Origin: Xiheibacterium sp038325765
Lineage (GTDB): Bacteria > Myxococcota_A > Polyangia > Nannocystales > Nannocystaceae
Direction: 5' to 3'
DNA length: 64,000 nucleotides
Assembly (NCBI GenBank): GCA_038325765.1
Contig: JBBQJI010000008.1
Location: forward strand, 77,268 to 141,267
Positions 53,392 to 61,162 of this stretch are shown piece by piece. A program made the position numbers and the translations under genes. The notes below the pieces were generated by a model. That model made no database searches. It worked only from the letters and a program-made list of their open reading frames with translations, and had not been told where the DNA came from. Position 1 is the first letter of the stretch. Each line of letters starts with the position of its first letter.

Positions 53392-53578
53392 CGCCGCACG
53401 GCCGCGGAACCGGCCTGCAGCCCACGCGGACCCGATGGAACCTCCGCCCCGGCTCGCCCGTGCGACGTCGCCGCGCCCACGCGGTCGCCATCCCTCGGCG
53501 ACGGGCCGCCGCGCACCGCCGGCGCCCGCTCACCTTTCTGTGATACCTTCCCGCCGCTTCCAAGGAGCTCTGAACCCC

Positions 53579-54271
53579 GTGAATCTCGTGCGCACCGCAA
53601 CCGCCTCGTCCCTCGTGCTCGTGCTGTCCCTCGGCCTGGGCTGCAACAAATCCAAGCCCGAAGGGACCACCCCGCCCACCACCGGAGGTGACACCGCGGG
53701 GGCCAGCGACGGCAGCGGCGATGCCGACGGCGGCGCGGCCGACGACGGCGGCTCCGACGGCGGCGACAAACCGGCCGCCCCCGCCAACTGCGAGGCCAAG
53801 GTCGCCGACGCCCCCACGGCGCTCTTCGACGAGAAGGTCCTCATCCGTCCGCCGGTCAACGTCGAACTCAACGAGGACAACCCGACCATGGCCGTGGCCG
53901 TCATCGCGGGTGGCTTCGTGTCCGCCTGCGAGGCCACGATCGACCGCATGACGCTGCTGGTGTTCGAGAACGACAAGAAGAAGAGCGCCAAGGCCTTCGG
54001 CCAGGAGTTCGTCGACGACTACCTGACCAAGGGTGGCTTCACCGGCGGCACCAAGAGCGCCGCGATCGTCGAGACCAACGACGAGTACGACATCTCGGTC
54101 GAGTACCCGGCCGCCGGCGGCCAGCCGGCGAGCGTGCTGTACATCGCCGTCCGCCGCCGCTTCGAGAACTTCTTCACCATCGTCTACCAGACCCGTCCCG
54201 GTGAGTTCCCGGCCCTCAAGCCGACGTTCACCAAGTCGGCCAGCTCGCTGCTCGTCGCCAAGCCGTCGTAG
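53579..54271 (+). CDS. Lipoprotein, hypothetical
   Basis: 230 aa, GTG start with AAGGAG 11 nt upstream. Signal peptide with lipobox LGLGC (SSLVLVLSLGLGCNK). A Thr/Gly/Asp/Ser linker (~20-60) precedes an alpha/beta domain (KVADAPTALFDEKVLIRPPV; AVIAGGFVSACEATIDRMTL; DEYDISVEYPAAGGQPASVL; FENFFTIVYQTRPGEFPALK). A single domain of this type could bind a small ligand or protein. Function unknown. Ends ~130 bp before the tRNA pair. Confidence 0.75.
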   Translation: MNLVRTATASSLVLVLSLGLGCNKSKPEGTTPPTTGGDTAGASDGSGDADGGAADDGGSDGGDKPAAPANCEAKVADAPTALFDEKVLIRPPVNVELNEDNPTMAVAVIAGGFVSACEATIDRMTLLVFENDKKKSAKAFGQEFVDDYLTKGGFTGGTKSAAIVETNDEYDISVEYPAAGGQPASVLYIAVRRRFENFFTIVYQTRPGEFPALKPTFTKSASSLLVAKPS

Positions 54272-54405
54272 CCGGCGCAGCGCTCCGCGCGGACCCAGCC
54301 CCCTTCGTCGTGGGTGCCCCGCCCCCTCTCCCGCCATGCAGCGATGGCTTGCGCCGCCCGAGGCCTTGCGTTACACCCTGCCTTGCTCGTCCGGCCGCTC
54401 CTCAC

Positions 54406-54481
54406 GACCCCATCGTCCAGAGGCCTAGGACGCTGGCCTTTCACGCCGGTAACATGGGTTCGAATCCCATTGGGGTCGCCA
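54406..54481 (+). tRNA. tRNA-Glu (anticodon TTC)
   Basis: Acceptor GACCCCA (54406-54412) pairs with TGGGGTC (54471-54477). Anticodon stem CTGGC/GCCGG (54433-54437, 54445-54449) encloses loop CTTTCAC with anticodon TTC at 54440-54442. The T-loop is GGTTCGAATCC, and CCA is encoded at 54479-54481. Confidence 0.95.
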
Positions 54482-54528
54482 ACGGTGACCGGACGAGCAT
54501 CCTCGCCGCGCTCTGATCCCCGCGGCCT

Positions 54529-54602
54529 GGGCCTGTAGCTCAGTCTGGTAGAGCAGCGGACTTTTAATCCGCGGGTCGCGGGTTCGAATCCCGCCGGGCT
54601 CA
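54529..54602 (+). tRNA. tRNA-Lys (anticodon TTT)
   Basis: Acceptor GGGCCTG (54529-54535) pairs with CGGGCTC (54595-54601, one G-T). Anticodon stem GCGGA/TCCGC encloses loop CTTTTAA with anticodon TTT at 54563-54565. The T-loop is GGTTCGAATCC. CCA is not encoded. Confidence 0.95.
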
Positions 54603-54613
54603 CTGGGATCGTT

Positions 54614-56185
54614 TCATTTCGGAGTACCGCCGCCGCGCAGGCGAGCGACGCGGCGGCCGACCATCGCCACCAATCGGGCACGCTCGTCGGGATCGAGCAC
54701 GAAGCGCCACACCGCCGGCACCAGCATGCCGAAATACAGCGCCGCCCAGGTCACCACCTCGATCACCGCGTGCACGCGGGGCGTGACCCCGAAGCTGGGC
54801 AGGCCAACGGCGCTGCGCGCCACGAAGACCACCGCTCCGGACGCGCCGACTGCCGTGAGTACCCGGGCTGCCGCGGCGCCGCGCCACCACTCGCCGACGT
54901 CCATCCCGCAGTGGCGCAAGAAGGCGCGGATGTACCAGATGGCGCCGACCGAATACGCGGCAACGCGACCGTAGACCACGGACTCGAACGGCGCATACGC
55001 GACGACCGACAGGATCACGGCGACACCGACGGCCGTGCTCACCATCGAGAACAGGAACTCGATGCGCACGTTGCCCTGCGCGCGCAGGTGGATCGAAGGC
55101 ACGCCGGTTTGGTTGTTGAACACCGCGGCGAGCGCCATCCACTGCAGGGCCCACGCCGCCTTCGGCACGTCCTGGCCGGTCCACGCCAACAGCGCGGGGG
55201 CGGCGACGATGGCGAGGAACGCCCCGACCGAGCACGACACGATCATCACGGCCTTCCAGCCGCGGCGCAGCAGGTCGAGCTCGCGCGCACGCTCGCCGCC
55301 GGCGCGCAGATCGGCGAAGGCGGCGAGCAGCGGCCCGATGATGGCGATGACCGGCGCCCGGGTGAGCTGCACAAGCTTGTCGGCGAGCTCGTACAGCGCG
55401 GTCGCCCGCGGGTCGATCATCACCGACAGCAGCACCTTCACGCCCTCGGCCACGCCGACATTGACGACCGCGAGGCCCTGCATGCGGCCGCCGAGCGCCA
55501 GCATCTCGCGCATGCCGGCGCGCGTGGCCAGCAGCGGCGAGATCCGGACCTGCGGGTCCTCGCGCTTCACCCAGCGCAGCCCCAGCGAGAAGCACGACAG
55601 CTGACCGGCCGCGTAGCCTACCGCCATGCCGATGATGCCGAAGTCGAGGAGCAGCAGCGGCACCGTGATCGCGAACTCCACCACCGACGCGAGCATCGAC
55701 AGCTTGTGATAGAGATCGATGCGCTGCAGACCGGCGAGGATCTCGTACGAGCAGCCGAGGGTGAGGCGACCGACGACCACCGCCATCACCCCCATCATCG
55801 CGAGGTGGGCGTCGGCGACCATGGCCTCGGGCACGTTGACGGCCCGCAGCAGCGGCTCGCCGAAGAACCACGCGGCGATGATCCCCACCACCGCGACCGA
55901 GCCGATACCGGCGATGCCAGCCCCGATGATGCCCTGCAGGCGCTCGTACTCGCCTCTGCGGACGCACTCGGCGGTGTACTTGTTGTAGGCGACGCCGATC
56001 CCGACGTTGCCGATCGAGACGTACTCGGCCAGCGAGAACAGCAGCGTCCACACGCCGTACCCCGACAGGCCGACCGCGCCGAGGATGATCGGCGTGATGA
56101 TGAAGCGGGAGCCGATGCGCCACACCTCGGCCAGGGCGCCGGCCGCGAAGCTGCGGCCTATCTTCTCGAAGCTCACGCGCGCCAT
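54614..56185 (-). CDS. Polysaccharide/oligosaccharide flippase (MOP superfamily)
   Basis: 523 aa from ATG 56185, about 12-14 membrane helices (RIGSRFIITPIILGAVGLSG; GYGVWTLLFSLAEYVSIGN; GIAGIGSVAVVGIIAAWF; VVEFAITVPLLLLDFGIIGM). The pattern is that of Wzx/MurJ-like lipid-linked glycan flippases, with no enzymatic motif. It moves an undecaprenyl- or lipid-linked sugar chain across the inner membrane. No other glycan genes are beside it. A start further upstream was rejected as an antisense extension through the next gene. Confidence 0.85.
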   Translation of the reverse strand: MARVSFEKIGRSFAAGALAEVWRIGSRFIITPIILGAVGLSGYGVWTLLFSLAEYVSIGNVGIGVAYNKYTAECVRRGEYERLQGIIGAGIAGIGSVAVVGIIAAWFFGEPLLRAVNVPEAMVADAHLAMMGVMAVVVGRLTLGCSYEILAGLQRIDLYHKLSMLASVVEFAITVPLLLLDFGIIGMAVGYAAGQLSCFSLGLRWVKREDPQVRISPLLATRAGMREMLALGGRMQGLAVVNVGVAEGVKVLLSVMIDPRATALYELADKLVQLTRAPVIAIIGPLLAAFADLRAGGERARELDLLRRGWKAVMIVSCSVGAFLAIVAAPALLAWTGQDVPKAAWALQWMALAAVFNNQTGVPSIHLRAQGNVRIEFLFSMVSTAVGVAVILSVVAYAPFESVVYGRVAAYSVGAIWYIRAFLRHCGMDVGEWWRGAAAARVLTAVGASGAVVFVARSAVGLPSFGVTPRVHAVIEVVTWAALYFGMLVPAVWRFVLDPDERARLVAMVGRRVARLRGGGTPK

Positions 56186-56227
56186 GCGAGAGGGCCCATC
56201 TTCGGCCGACGCTAGCACGGAAGCCGT

Positions 56228-57247
56228 ATGCTCGGCCGGCGGCGCCGGTGCTACCCTCGCGCCACCGTGGCGTTCGCCGCATGGTTGCTCGCGTCCGCGC
56301 TCGTCGATGACGGCAGCGCACCCAGTCGCGATGCCAGTGGAGATGGGGGCATCGAGCTGCGCTGGATCGCGCCGGGCGAGTGCCCGAAGGCCGCCGACGT
56401 GCGGGCGCGGCTGCAGCTGCTGCTCGGCGACCGCGAGCCCAGCGCGCCGTTCGTGCGACTCGACGCGACGGTGACCCGCGGCGACGGCACGCTGACGCTC
56501 GAGATGCGCACCGAGACGCCAAGCGGAACCAGCTCGCACACCTTGAGCTCGCCCGACTGCCGCGCGCTCGCCGACGGCGCTGCGCTGGTCGCTGCGGTCG
56601 CGGCCGATCCGCTGGCGGTGGATCGAGCGCTCGCGCCGGCCGACGACGCACCGCCGCCCCTGCCACCGGACGAGGTCACCGTCACGGTCGCACCGGGCCA
56701 GCCAAAGCCGCCCCGCCCGCGGGGTCGGCTTCGGCTGGCCCGGTTCGCCCTGCGCGCCGACGGCGTCCTCGAGCAGGGCACCACACCGCGGCTCGGCCTC
56801 GGGCCGATCATCACGGTTGGCCTCATCGGTCCGCGCTGGCGTGCCGAGCTCGGCACCGTCGTGCTCGCGGGCCGCCCCCACTTCACCGACGACACCGAGA
56901 CCACCGGCGCCACGTTCGGTCGTTGGGGCCTGCGCGCCCGCGGATGCGGCGTGCCGGTCGTGCGCATCGTCGAGTTCCCACTGTGCGCCGGCTTCGAGGG
57001 CGGCCAGATCACCGCGCGTCCGCTGGGCGACACCTCGGGCGGCGGGGCCCAACGCCGGGGCTTTGGCCTGTTCTCGCTGGGCGGCGGCATCGGCCTGTCG
57101 CCGCGGCCGTTCATCGCGATCCTCGCCGGCGTCGACGGCCTGGTCGCGCTCACGCAGCCGAGGTTCGACGTCGCCGGCGTGGCGCTGCACCAGCCCTCGC
57201 GCGTCGGCGTGCGGGCGACGCTCGGGCTCGAGCTGCGGGTGCCCTGA
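56228..57247 (+). CDS. Outer-membrane-like hypothetical protein
   Basis: 339 aa (GTG 56267 is an alternative start with a cleaner signal peptide, VAFAAWLLASALVDDG). N-terminal domain ~40-140 has a Cys (PGECPKAADVRARLQLLL; LSSPDCRALADGAALVAAVA). A Pro-rich linker (PPPLPPDE; PKPPRPRG) follows. The C-terminal ~170 residues have alternating hydrophobic strands (GLGPIITVGLIGPRWRAELG; GFGLFSLGGGIGLSPRPFIA) typical of a small beta-barrel. Function unknown; such proteins are common in myxobacterial genomes. Confidence 0.65.
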   Translation: MLGRRRRCYPRATVAFAAWLLASALVDDGSAPSRDASGDGGIELRWIAPGECPKAADVRARLQLLLGDREPSAPFVRLDATVTRGDGTLTLEMRTETPSGTSSHTLSSPDCRALADGAALVAAVAADPLAVDRALAPADDAPPPLPPDEVTVTVAPGQPKPPRPRGRLRLARFALRADGVLEQGTTPRLGLGPIITVGLIGPRWRAELGTVVLAGRPHFTDDTETTGATFGRWGLRARGCGVPVVRIVEFPLCAGFEGGQITARPLGDTSGGGAQRRGFGLFSLGGGIGLSPRPFIAILAGVDGLVALTQPRFDVAGVALHQPSRVGVRATLGLELRVP

Positions 57248-57287
57248 GTCGGCACGCCGGGCGCACGACGTGGTAAGACGACAGGCC

Positions 57288-57686
57288 ATGGCCGTCTTGC
57301 GCAGCGACGACGATGGGGCGGTGCTCCGGGTGCTCTTCGGGGTGGCGGCCGCCGACGAACTCGACGCCGACGAGGGCATCGCGTCGGTGCGCAGCGCCTA
57401 CGCGCGGCTGACCGCGCGCGTGCTCGAGCCAGGCGACATCGCCCGCGGCCGCGACGGCGCGCGCGACGACGGCGGCGCATGGCTCGTGGCGGCGCGGCAG
57501 CTGGCCGCCGAGCTCGACGCCGAGGGCAAGCAGCAGCTGCTGGCGGGTGCCTTCGAGATCGCGTTCGCGGACGGCTTCGTGCTCGATGAGGAAGATCGCG
57601 TGCTCGCGACCCTCGCCGCAGCGCTGGGCATGAACGAGCACGAATACCGCGCCGTCGTCGACGCGCAGCTCGCCGCCGCCCGCTGA
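57288..57686 (+). CDS. TerB-like domain protein
   Basis: 132 aa. The C-terminal half is helical and resembles TerB/DjlA-N: EGKQQLLAGAFEIAFADGFV, then LDEEDRVLATLAAALGMNEH with EYRAVV at the end. TerB proteins bind metal through acidic residues such as those in ADGFVLDEED. The N-terminal part (VLRSDDDGAVLRVLFGVAAA) is unassigned. It lies 105 bp upstream of the isochorismatase/vWA/kinase cassette on the same strand, but the AT-rich promoter between them suggests separate control. TerB genes elsewhere accompany vWA and kinase modules. Confidence 0.75.
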   Translation: MAVLRSDDDGAVLRVLFGVAAADELDADEGIASVRSAYARLTARVLEPGDIARGRDGARDDGGAWLVAARQLAAELDAEGKQQLLAGAFEIAFADGFVLDEEDRVLATLAAALGMNEHEYRAVVDAQLAAAR

Positions 57687-57739
57687 CATCGCGCGCCCCG
57701 GGCGGGCGCCATCGAGCCATGGCCCTATTAAGGGTGATT

Positions 57740-57771
57740 CAACCTAAAATATTGGTTGCACGACCTATAAT
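57740..57771 (+). promoter_or_regulatory. Promoter with overlapping operator-like inverted repeat
   Basis: A perfect TATAAT (57766-57771) lies 20 nt before the ATG in a locally AT-rich patch. At 17 nt upstream the -35 region reads CCTAAA, a poor match, implying an activator or tight control. CAACC (57740-57744) and GGTTG (57754-57758) form an inverted repeat with a 9-nt spacer over the -35 position, a likely repressor or activator site. Confidence 0.6.
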
Positions 57772-57791
57772 TCGATCCACGCTGGGATCAG

Positions 57792-58592
57792 ATGCCCGCC
57801 ACCACCATCCACCTCGTCGTCATCGATCCACAAAACGACTTCTGCTCGCCCACAGGCGCGCTCTTCGTGCCCGGGGCCGACCAGGACGTCGTCCGACTCG
57901 CGGCCATGATCGACCGCCTGCGCGGCCGCCTCAGCGACATCCACGTCACCTTGGACTCGCACCGCAAGGTCGACATCAGCCACCCCATGTGGTGGCGGGA
58001 CGCCGTCGGGCGCGAGCCGGCACCGTTCACGCAGATCACCGCGGCCGACATGACGGCCGGGCGCTGGACCACCGCCCGCGCCGATCTCCAGGCCCGCTCG
58101 CTCGACTACCTCGGCGCGCTCGAGCGCTCGGGCCGCTACCCCCACACCATCTGGCCGTACCACTGCCTCATCGGCGATGCGGGGCACAACGTCGCCGGCG
58201 TGCTCGCTTCGGCGATGCACGAGTGGGAGCAGCGCTTCGCCACCGTCGACTTCATCACCAAGGGCAGCAACCCGTTCACCGAGCACTTCTCGGCGGTGCA
58301 GGCCGAGGTGCCCGACGCCGACGATCCCGGCACCCAGGTCAACACCGACTTCATCGACACGCTCGAGCAGGCCGACGTGATCCTGCTCGCCGGCGAGGCG
58401 CTGTCGCACTGCCTGGCGAACACCGTGCGGGATATCGCCGACCGCTTCGGAGCAGAGCAGCTCGGCAAGCTGCACCTGCTCACCGACGCCAGCCACAACG
58501 TGCCCGGCTTCGACGCCCTGGGCGACGCCTTCGTCCGCGACATGACCGCCCGCGGCATGCGGCTGACCACCACCACCACGTTCGCCGCCTGA
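57792..58592 (+). CDS. Isochorismatase/nicotinamidase-fold cysteine hydrolase
   Basis: 266 aa. Cysteine hydrolase fold: catalytic Asp in VVIDPQNDFCSP, a candidate Lys in FITKGSNPF, and Cys in LAGEALSHCLANTVRDIADR with the cis-peptide segment before it. Nicotinamidases, isochorismatases and N-carbamoyl hydrolases share this arrangement. The His/Trp-rich middle (DISHPMWWRD; IWPYHCLIG) resembles nicotinamidases more than isochorismatases. It starts the cassette from a strong -10 promoter. In this context NAD-related chemistry would be interesting, but substrate is unproven. Confidence 0.82.
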   Translation: MPATTIHLVVIDPQNDFCSPTGALFVPGADQDVVRLAAMIDRLRGRLSDIHVTLDSHRKVDISHPMWWRDAVGREPAPFTQITAADMTAGRWTTARADLQARSLDYLGALERSGRYPHTIWPYHCLIGDAGHNVAGVLASAMHEWEQRFATVDFITKGSNPFTEHFSAVQAEVPDADDPGTQVNTDFIDTLEQADVILLAGEALSHCLANTVRDIADRFGAEQLGKLHLLTDASHNVPGFDALGDAFVRDMTARGMRLTTTTTFAA

Positions 58593-58617
58593 ACCGCCCG
58601 CCCGGAGGAGCACGACG

Positions 58618-59394
58618 ATGACCACCAGCACACCACCCATCAAGCCCATCTTGCACCACCGCCCCATCACCGGCACGCCGTATGGGTTCTCCGCCACGCG
58701 CATCCGCGATCTCGGCGCGGCCGAGTACACGTTGGTCGCGATCGCGGCCGACAAGAGCGGCAGCGTGTCGCCCCACGCCGCGGCGATCGAACGCACGATC
58801 GGCCAGATCGTCGCCTCGGCGCAGCACAGCCCGCGCGCCGACAATCTGATGCTGCGGGTGTGCACCTTCGACGACCACGTCACCGAGGTGCACGGCTTCA
58901 TGCCCCTAGCCGCATGCCAGATCCGGGACTACCGCGGCACCATCGCCAACGGTGGCACCACGGCGCTGCACGACGCCGCACACAACGCGATCGCGGCGGT
59001 CGATGGCTACGCTGCCGAGCTCGCGGCCAGCGACTTCGCGGTCAACGGGATCGTATTCGTAATCTCCGACGGCATGGACAACGCGTCGGCGGGATCCGCC
59101 GATGCGGTCGCGCGGGCGGTCGCACAGGCGACGGGCGGCGGTCACCTCGAGTCGTTCACCGCGATCCTCGTGGGTGTTGGGGTCGGCGACGACGTCCGCG
59201 ATGGACGCGGCGCCTCCGCGATCGGTCCCCAGCTCCGCGCCTGGCAGCAGACCGCGGGCTTCGGCCAGTACGTCGAGCTCGCGCGCGCCGACGCGGCCAC
59301 CTTGGCCAAGCTCGCCGCGTTCGTCTCGCGCAGCATCGCAGTGCAGTCGCGGGCCCTGGGCACCGGTCAGGCCGGGCACCCGGTGGGGTTCTGA
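58618..59394 (+). CDS. von Willebrand factor A-domain protein (cytoplasmic)
   Basis: 258 aa with GGAGGAG 10 nt before the ATG. vWA domain ~35-245: complete MIDAS with DKSGSV (DxSxS), GGTTALHDA (Thr) and VISDGMDN (Asp). No signal peptide or Cys pair, so it acts in the cytoplasm as a metal-dependent protein-binding module. The 26-nt gap to the hydrolase upstream and 62 nt to the kinase downstream suggest one operon. Such vWA proteins are partners of kinases, phosphatases or AAA proteins in other bacterial systems. Confidence 0.88.
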   Translation: MTTSTPPIKPILHHRPITGTPYGFSATRIRDLGAAEYTLVAIAADKSGSVSPHAAAIERTIGQIVASAQHSPRADNLMLRVCTFDDHVTEVHGFMPLAACQIRDYRGTIANGGTTALHDAAHNAIAAVDGYAAELAASDFAVNGIVFVISDGMDNASAGSADAVARAVAQATGGGHLESFTAILVGVGVGDDVRDGRGASAIGPQLRAWQQTAGFGQYVELARADAATLAKLAAFVSRSIAVQSRALGTGQAGHPVGF

Positions 59395-59456
59395 TGGACA
59401 AGGACGCGCGCGCCCGACGATGACCTCGCCGTCGCGGCCCTGACGTGGGACGGAAC

Positions 59457-61151
59457 ATGAGCATGCGGGCATGGGTCGACGACGAGGGTTGGGTGCTCCT
59501 GGACGACGCGGCGCTGGTGGCCGAGGGCGGCCAGGGCCGCGTGTATGCCCGCGGCGCTCGGGCCTACAAGATCGCAGGCGATCCGGCCGCGGTCCTCGAT
59601 CCGCGCAAGCTCGCCGCACTCTCGCTGATCGCCTGCGCCCACGTGGTCAAGCCGGAGGCGTCGATCCGCGCCGCCCCGGGCGGCTCGATCATCGGCCACG
59701 CGATGCGCCGAGTCGAGCGGGTCGTGCCGTGGATGCAGCTGGTGCCCAGGGCCGCGCGGGCGCGCCTGGGCCTCGACCAGGGCGCATGCGTGCAGCTGCT
59801 CGGGCGCCTGCAGACCATCGTGAGCGCGGTGCACGACGCCGGCATCGCGATCGTCGATCTCAGCGGCGGCAACGTGCTGGTCGATCCGCGGCGTCGCCAG
59901 CCCTACCTCATCGACATCGACAGCGCCGCGCTCCCGGGTTTTCCCGCCACCGCGATCACGCCGCAGATCGCCGACCCGACTGCGGCCGGGCGCCACGGGA
60001 TCGCCGGCGACTGGTTCGCGCTCGCGGTGTTGGGCTTCGAGTTGCTGTGCGGCATCCATCCGTTCCGCGGCACCCACCCGCACGTGCACGGACTCCACGC
60101 GCGGATGGCCGCGGGCATCAGCGTGCTCGATCCGGCGGTGCACCTGCCGCCTGCATGCGACGATCCGCAGGCGTTGCCCGCCGGGCTGCGGCAGTGGTTC
60201 GATGGGGTGTTCCGCGGCCACGTGCGCGCGCCCGCACCGCTCGGCACGACCGGCACGCGCCGCGTAGCGCCGCGACCCTCGACACCGGGCACCTGCGCGC
60301 TCGCCCGCTCGGACGGCGCCATGATCCGTGGCGTCTTCGCCAAAGGCCCCACGTGGTGGTGGACGGACACCGCGATCGGCTGCGGCGATCGGATCGTCGG
60401 CGCGACCCCACCGGACGCCGTCGGTCTGATCGCCTGCCCCGTGCCCGGCGGCGTCGCGATGCTGTGCCACGGCGAGGCCGGCGCGCTCGCGGTGGTGCGG
60501 CCCGGCGACGTGCGCGGCACTTCGCTCGGCGTCACGGTATCTGAGGTGCGTGTCGATGCCGGCGCGGTGATCGTCCGCTGCGGCGATCGCATCGGCCTGC
60601 TGGATCTTCGCGCCGCCGCGGGCGTGCCGTGGGCGAGCCTGCGGATGCTCGGCAAGCTCGGCGCGACGCAGCGCACGCTGTGGCCCGGCTGCGTCACGTC
60701 GGCGCCCCTGGGGCGGGCCCAGGTGACCGCGGTCGGTCCGGGCGCCCACGCGAGCCGCGCGTTGCCCGAGATCGGCGCGATGCGCATCGTCGACGCCGTG
60801 GCGACCGCGGGCATCGCCATGGTGCTGGTCACCGATGGGCACCGTCACGACCGGTGGTGCGTCGGGCTGTGTGCGCGGTGGGCGGGCGTGGCCATCGTCG
60901 AGCGCGATGTCGACCCAACGGACTGCGCCATCGTGTGCGGCCCGGACGGCACCCCGTGGATCCGGGTCGCCGCGGGGCTCGCACCCCTGGCGCCGTGTGG
61001 CGCGCTGGGGCCCGCGCTCGACCTCGGCGCGGGCACGGCCTGCGGCACCGAGACCGGCGCGATTCGGGTGGCCCACGACCACGTGTGGGCATTGACGCTC
61101 CCTGGGGCCGCAGCGCAACCAGACCGCCAAACCCGCCTGCCGGACTGCTAG
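59457..61151 (+). CDS. Divergent protein kinase with possible C-terminal beta-propeller
   Basis: 564 aa from ATG 59457; GTG 59445 and ATG 59463 are alternatives. Residues ~1-250 are a kinase-like domain: Gly loop VAEGGQGRVYARG, Lys in RAYKIAG, catalytic loop IVDLSGGNVLVD (in place of HRDLKPEN) and PYLIDIDSAALP (DID replacing DFG). The key Asp/Asn/Asp are kept, so activity is possible. The rest (~280-560) is made of repeated strand-rich segments (GVTVSEVRVDAGAVIVRCGD; VATAGIAMVLVTDGHRHDRW; GPDGTPWIRVAAGLA) and may form a beta-propeller. It follows the vWA gene, and the large kinase starts 11 nt after its stop. Confidence 0.78.
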   Translation: MSMRAWVDDEGWVLLDDAALVAEGGQGRVYARGARAYKIAGDPAAVLDPRKLAALSLIACAHVVKPEASIRAAPGGSIIGHAMRRVERVVPWMQLVPRAARARLGLDQGACVQLLGRLQTIVSAVHDAGIAIVDLSGGNVLVDPRRRQPYLIDIDSAALPGFPATAITPQIADPTAAGRHGIAGDWFALAVLGFELLCGIHPFRGTHPHVHGLHARMAAGISVLDPAVHLPPACDDPQALPAGLRQWFDGVFRGHVRAPAPLGTTGTRRVAPRPSTPGTCALARSDGAMIRGVFAKGPTWWWTDTAIGCGDRIVGATPPDAVGLIACPVPGGVAMLCHGEAGALAVVRPGDVRGTSLGVTVSEVRVDAGAVIVRCGDRIGLLDLRAAAGVPWASLRMLGKLGATQRTLWPGCVTSAPLGRAQVTAVGPGAHASRALPEIGAMRIVDAVATAGIAMVLVTDGHRHDRWCVGLCARWAGVAIVERDVDPTDCAIVCGPDGTPWIRVAAGLAPLAPCGALGPALDLGAGTACGTETGAIRVAHDHVWALTLPGAAAQPDRQTRLPDC

Positions 61152-61162
61152 GATGGCGGCCG

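Noticed and set aside
56186..57379. Flippase start extended upstream to 57379
   Set aside because: The extension is antisense to the outer-membrane-like protein and non-homologous; ATG 56185 begins the membrane domain.
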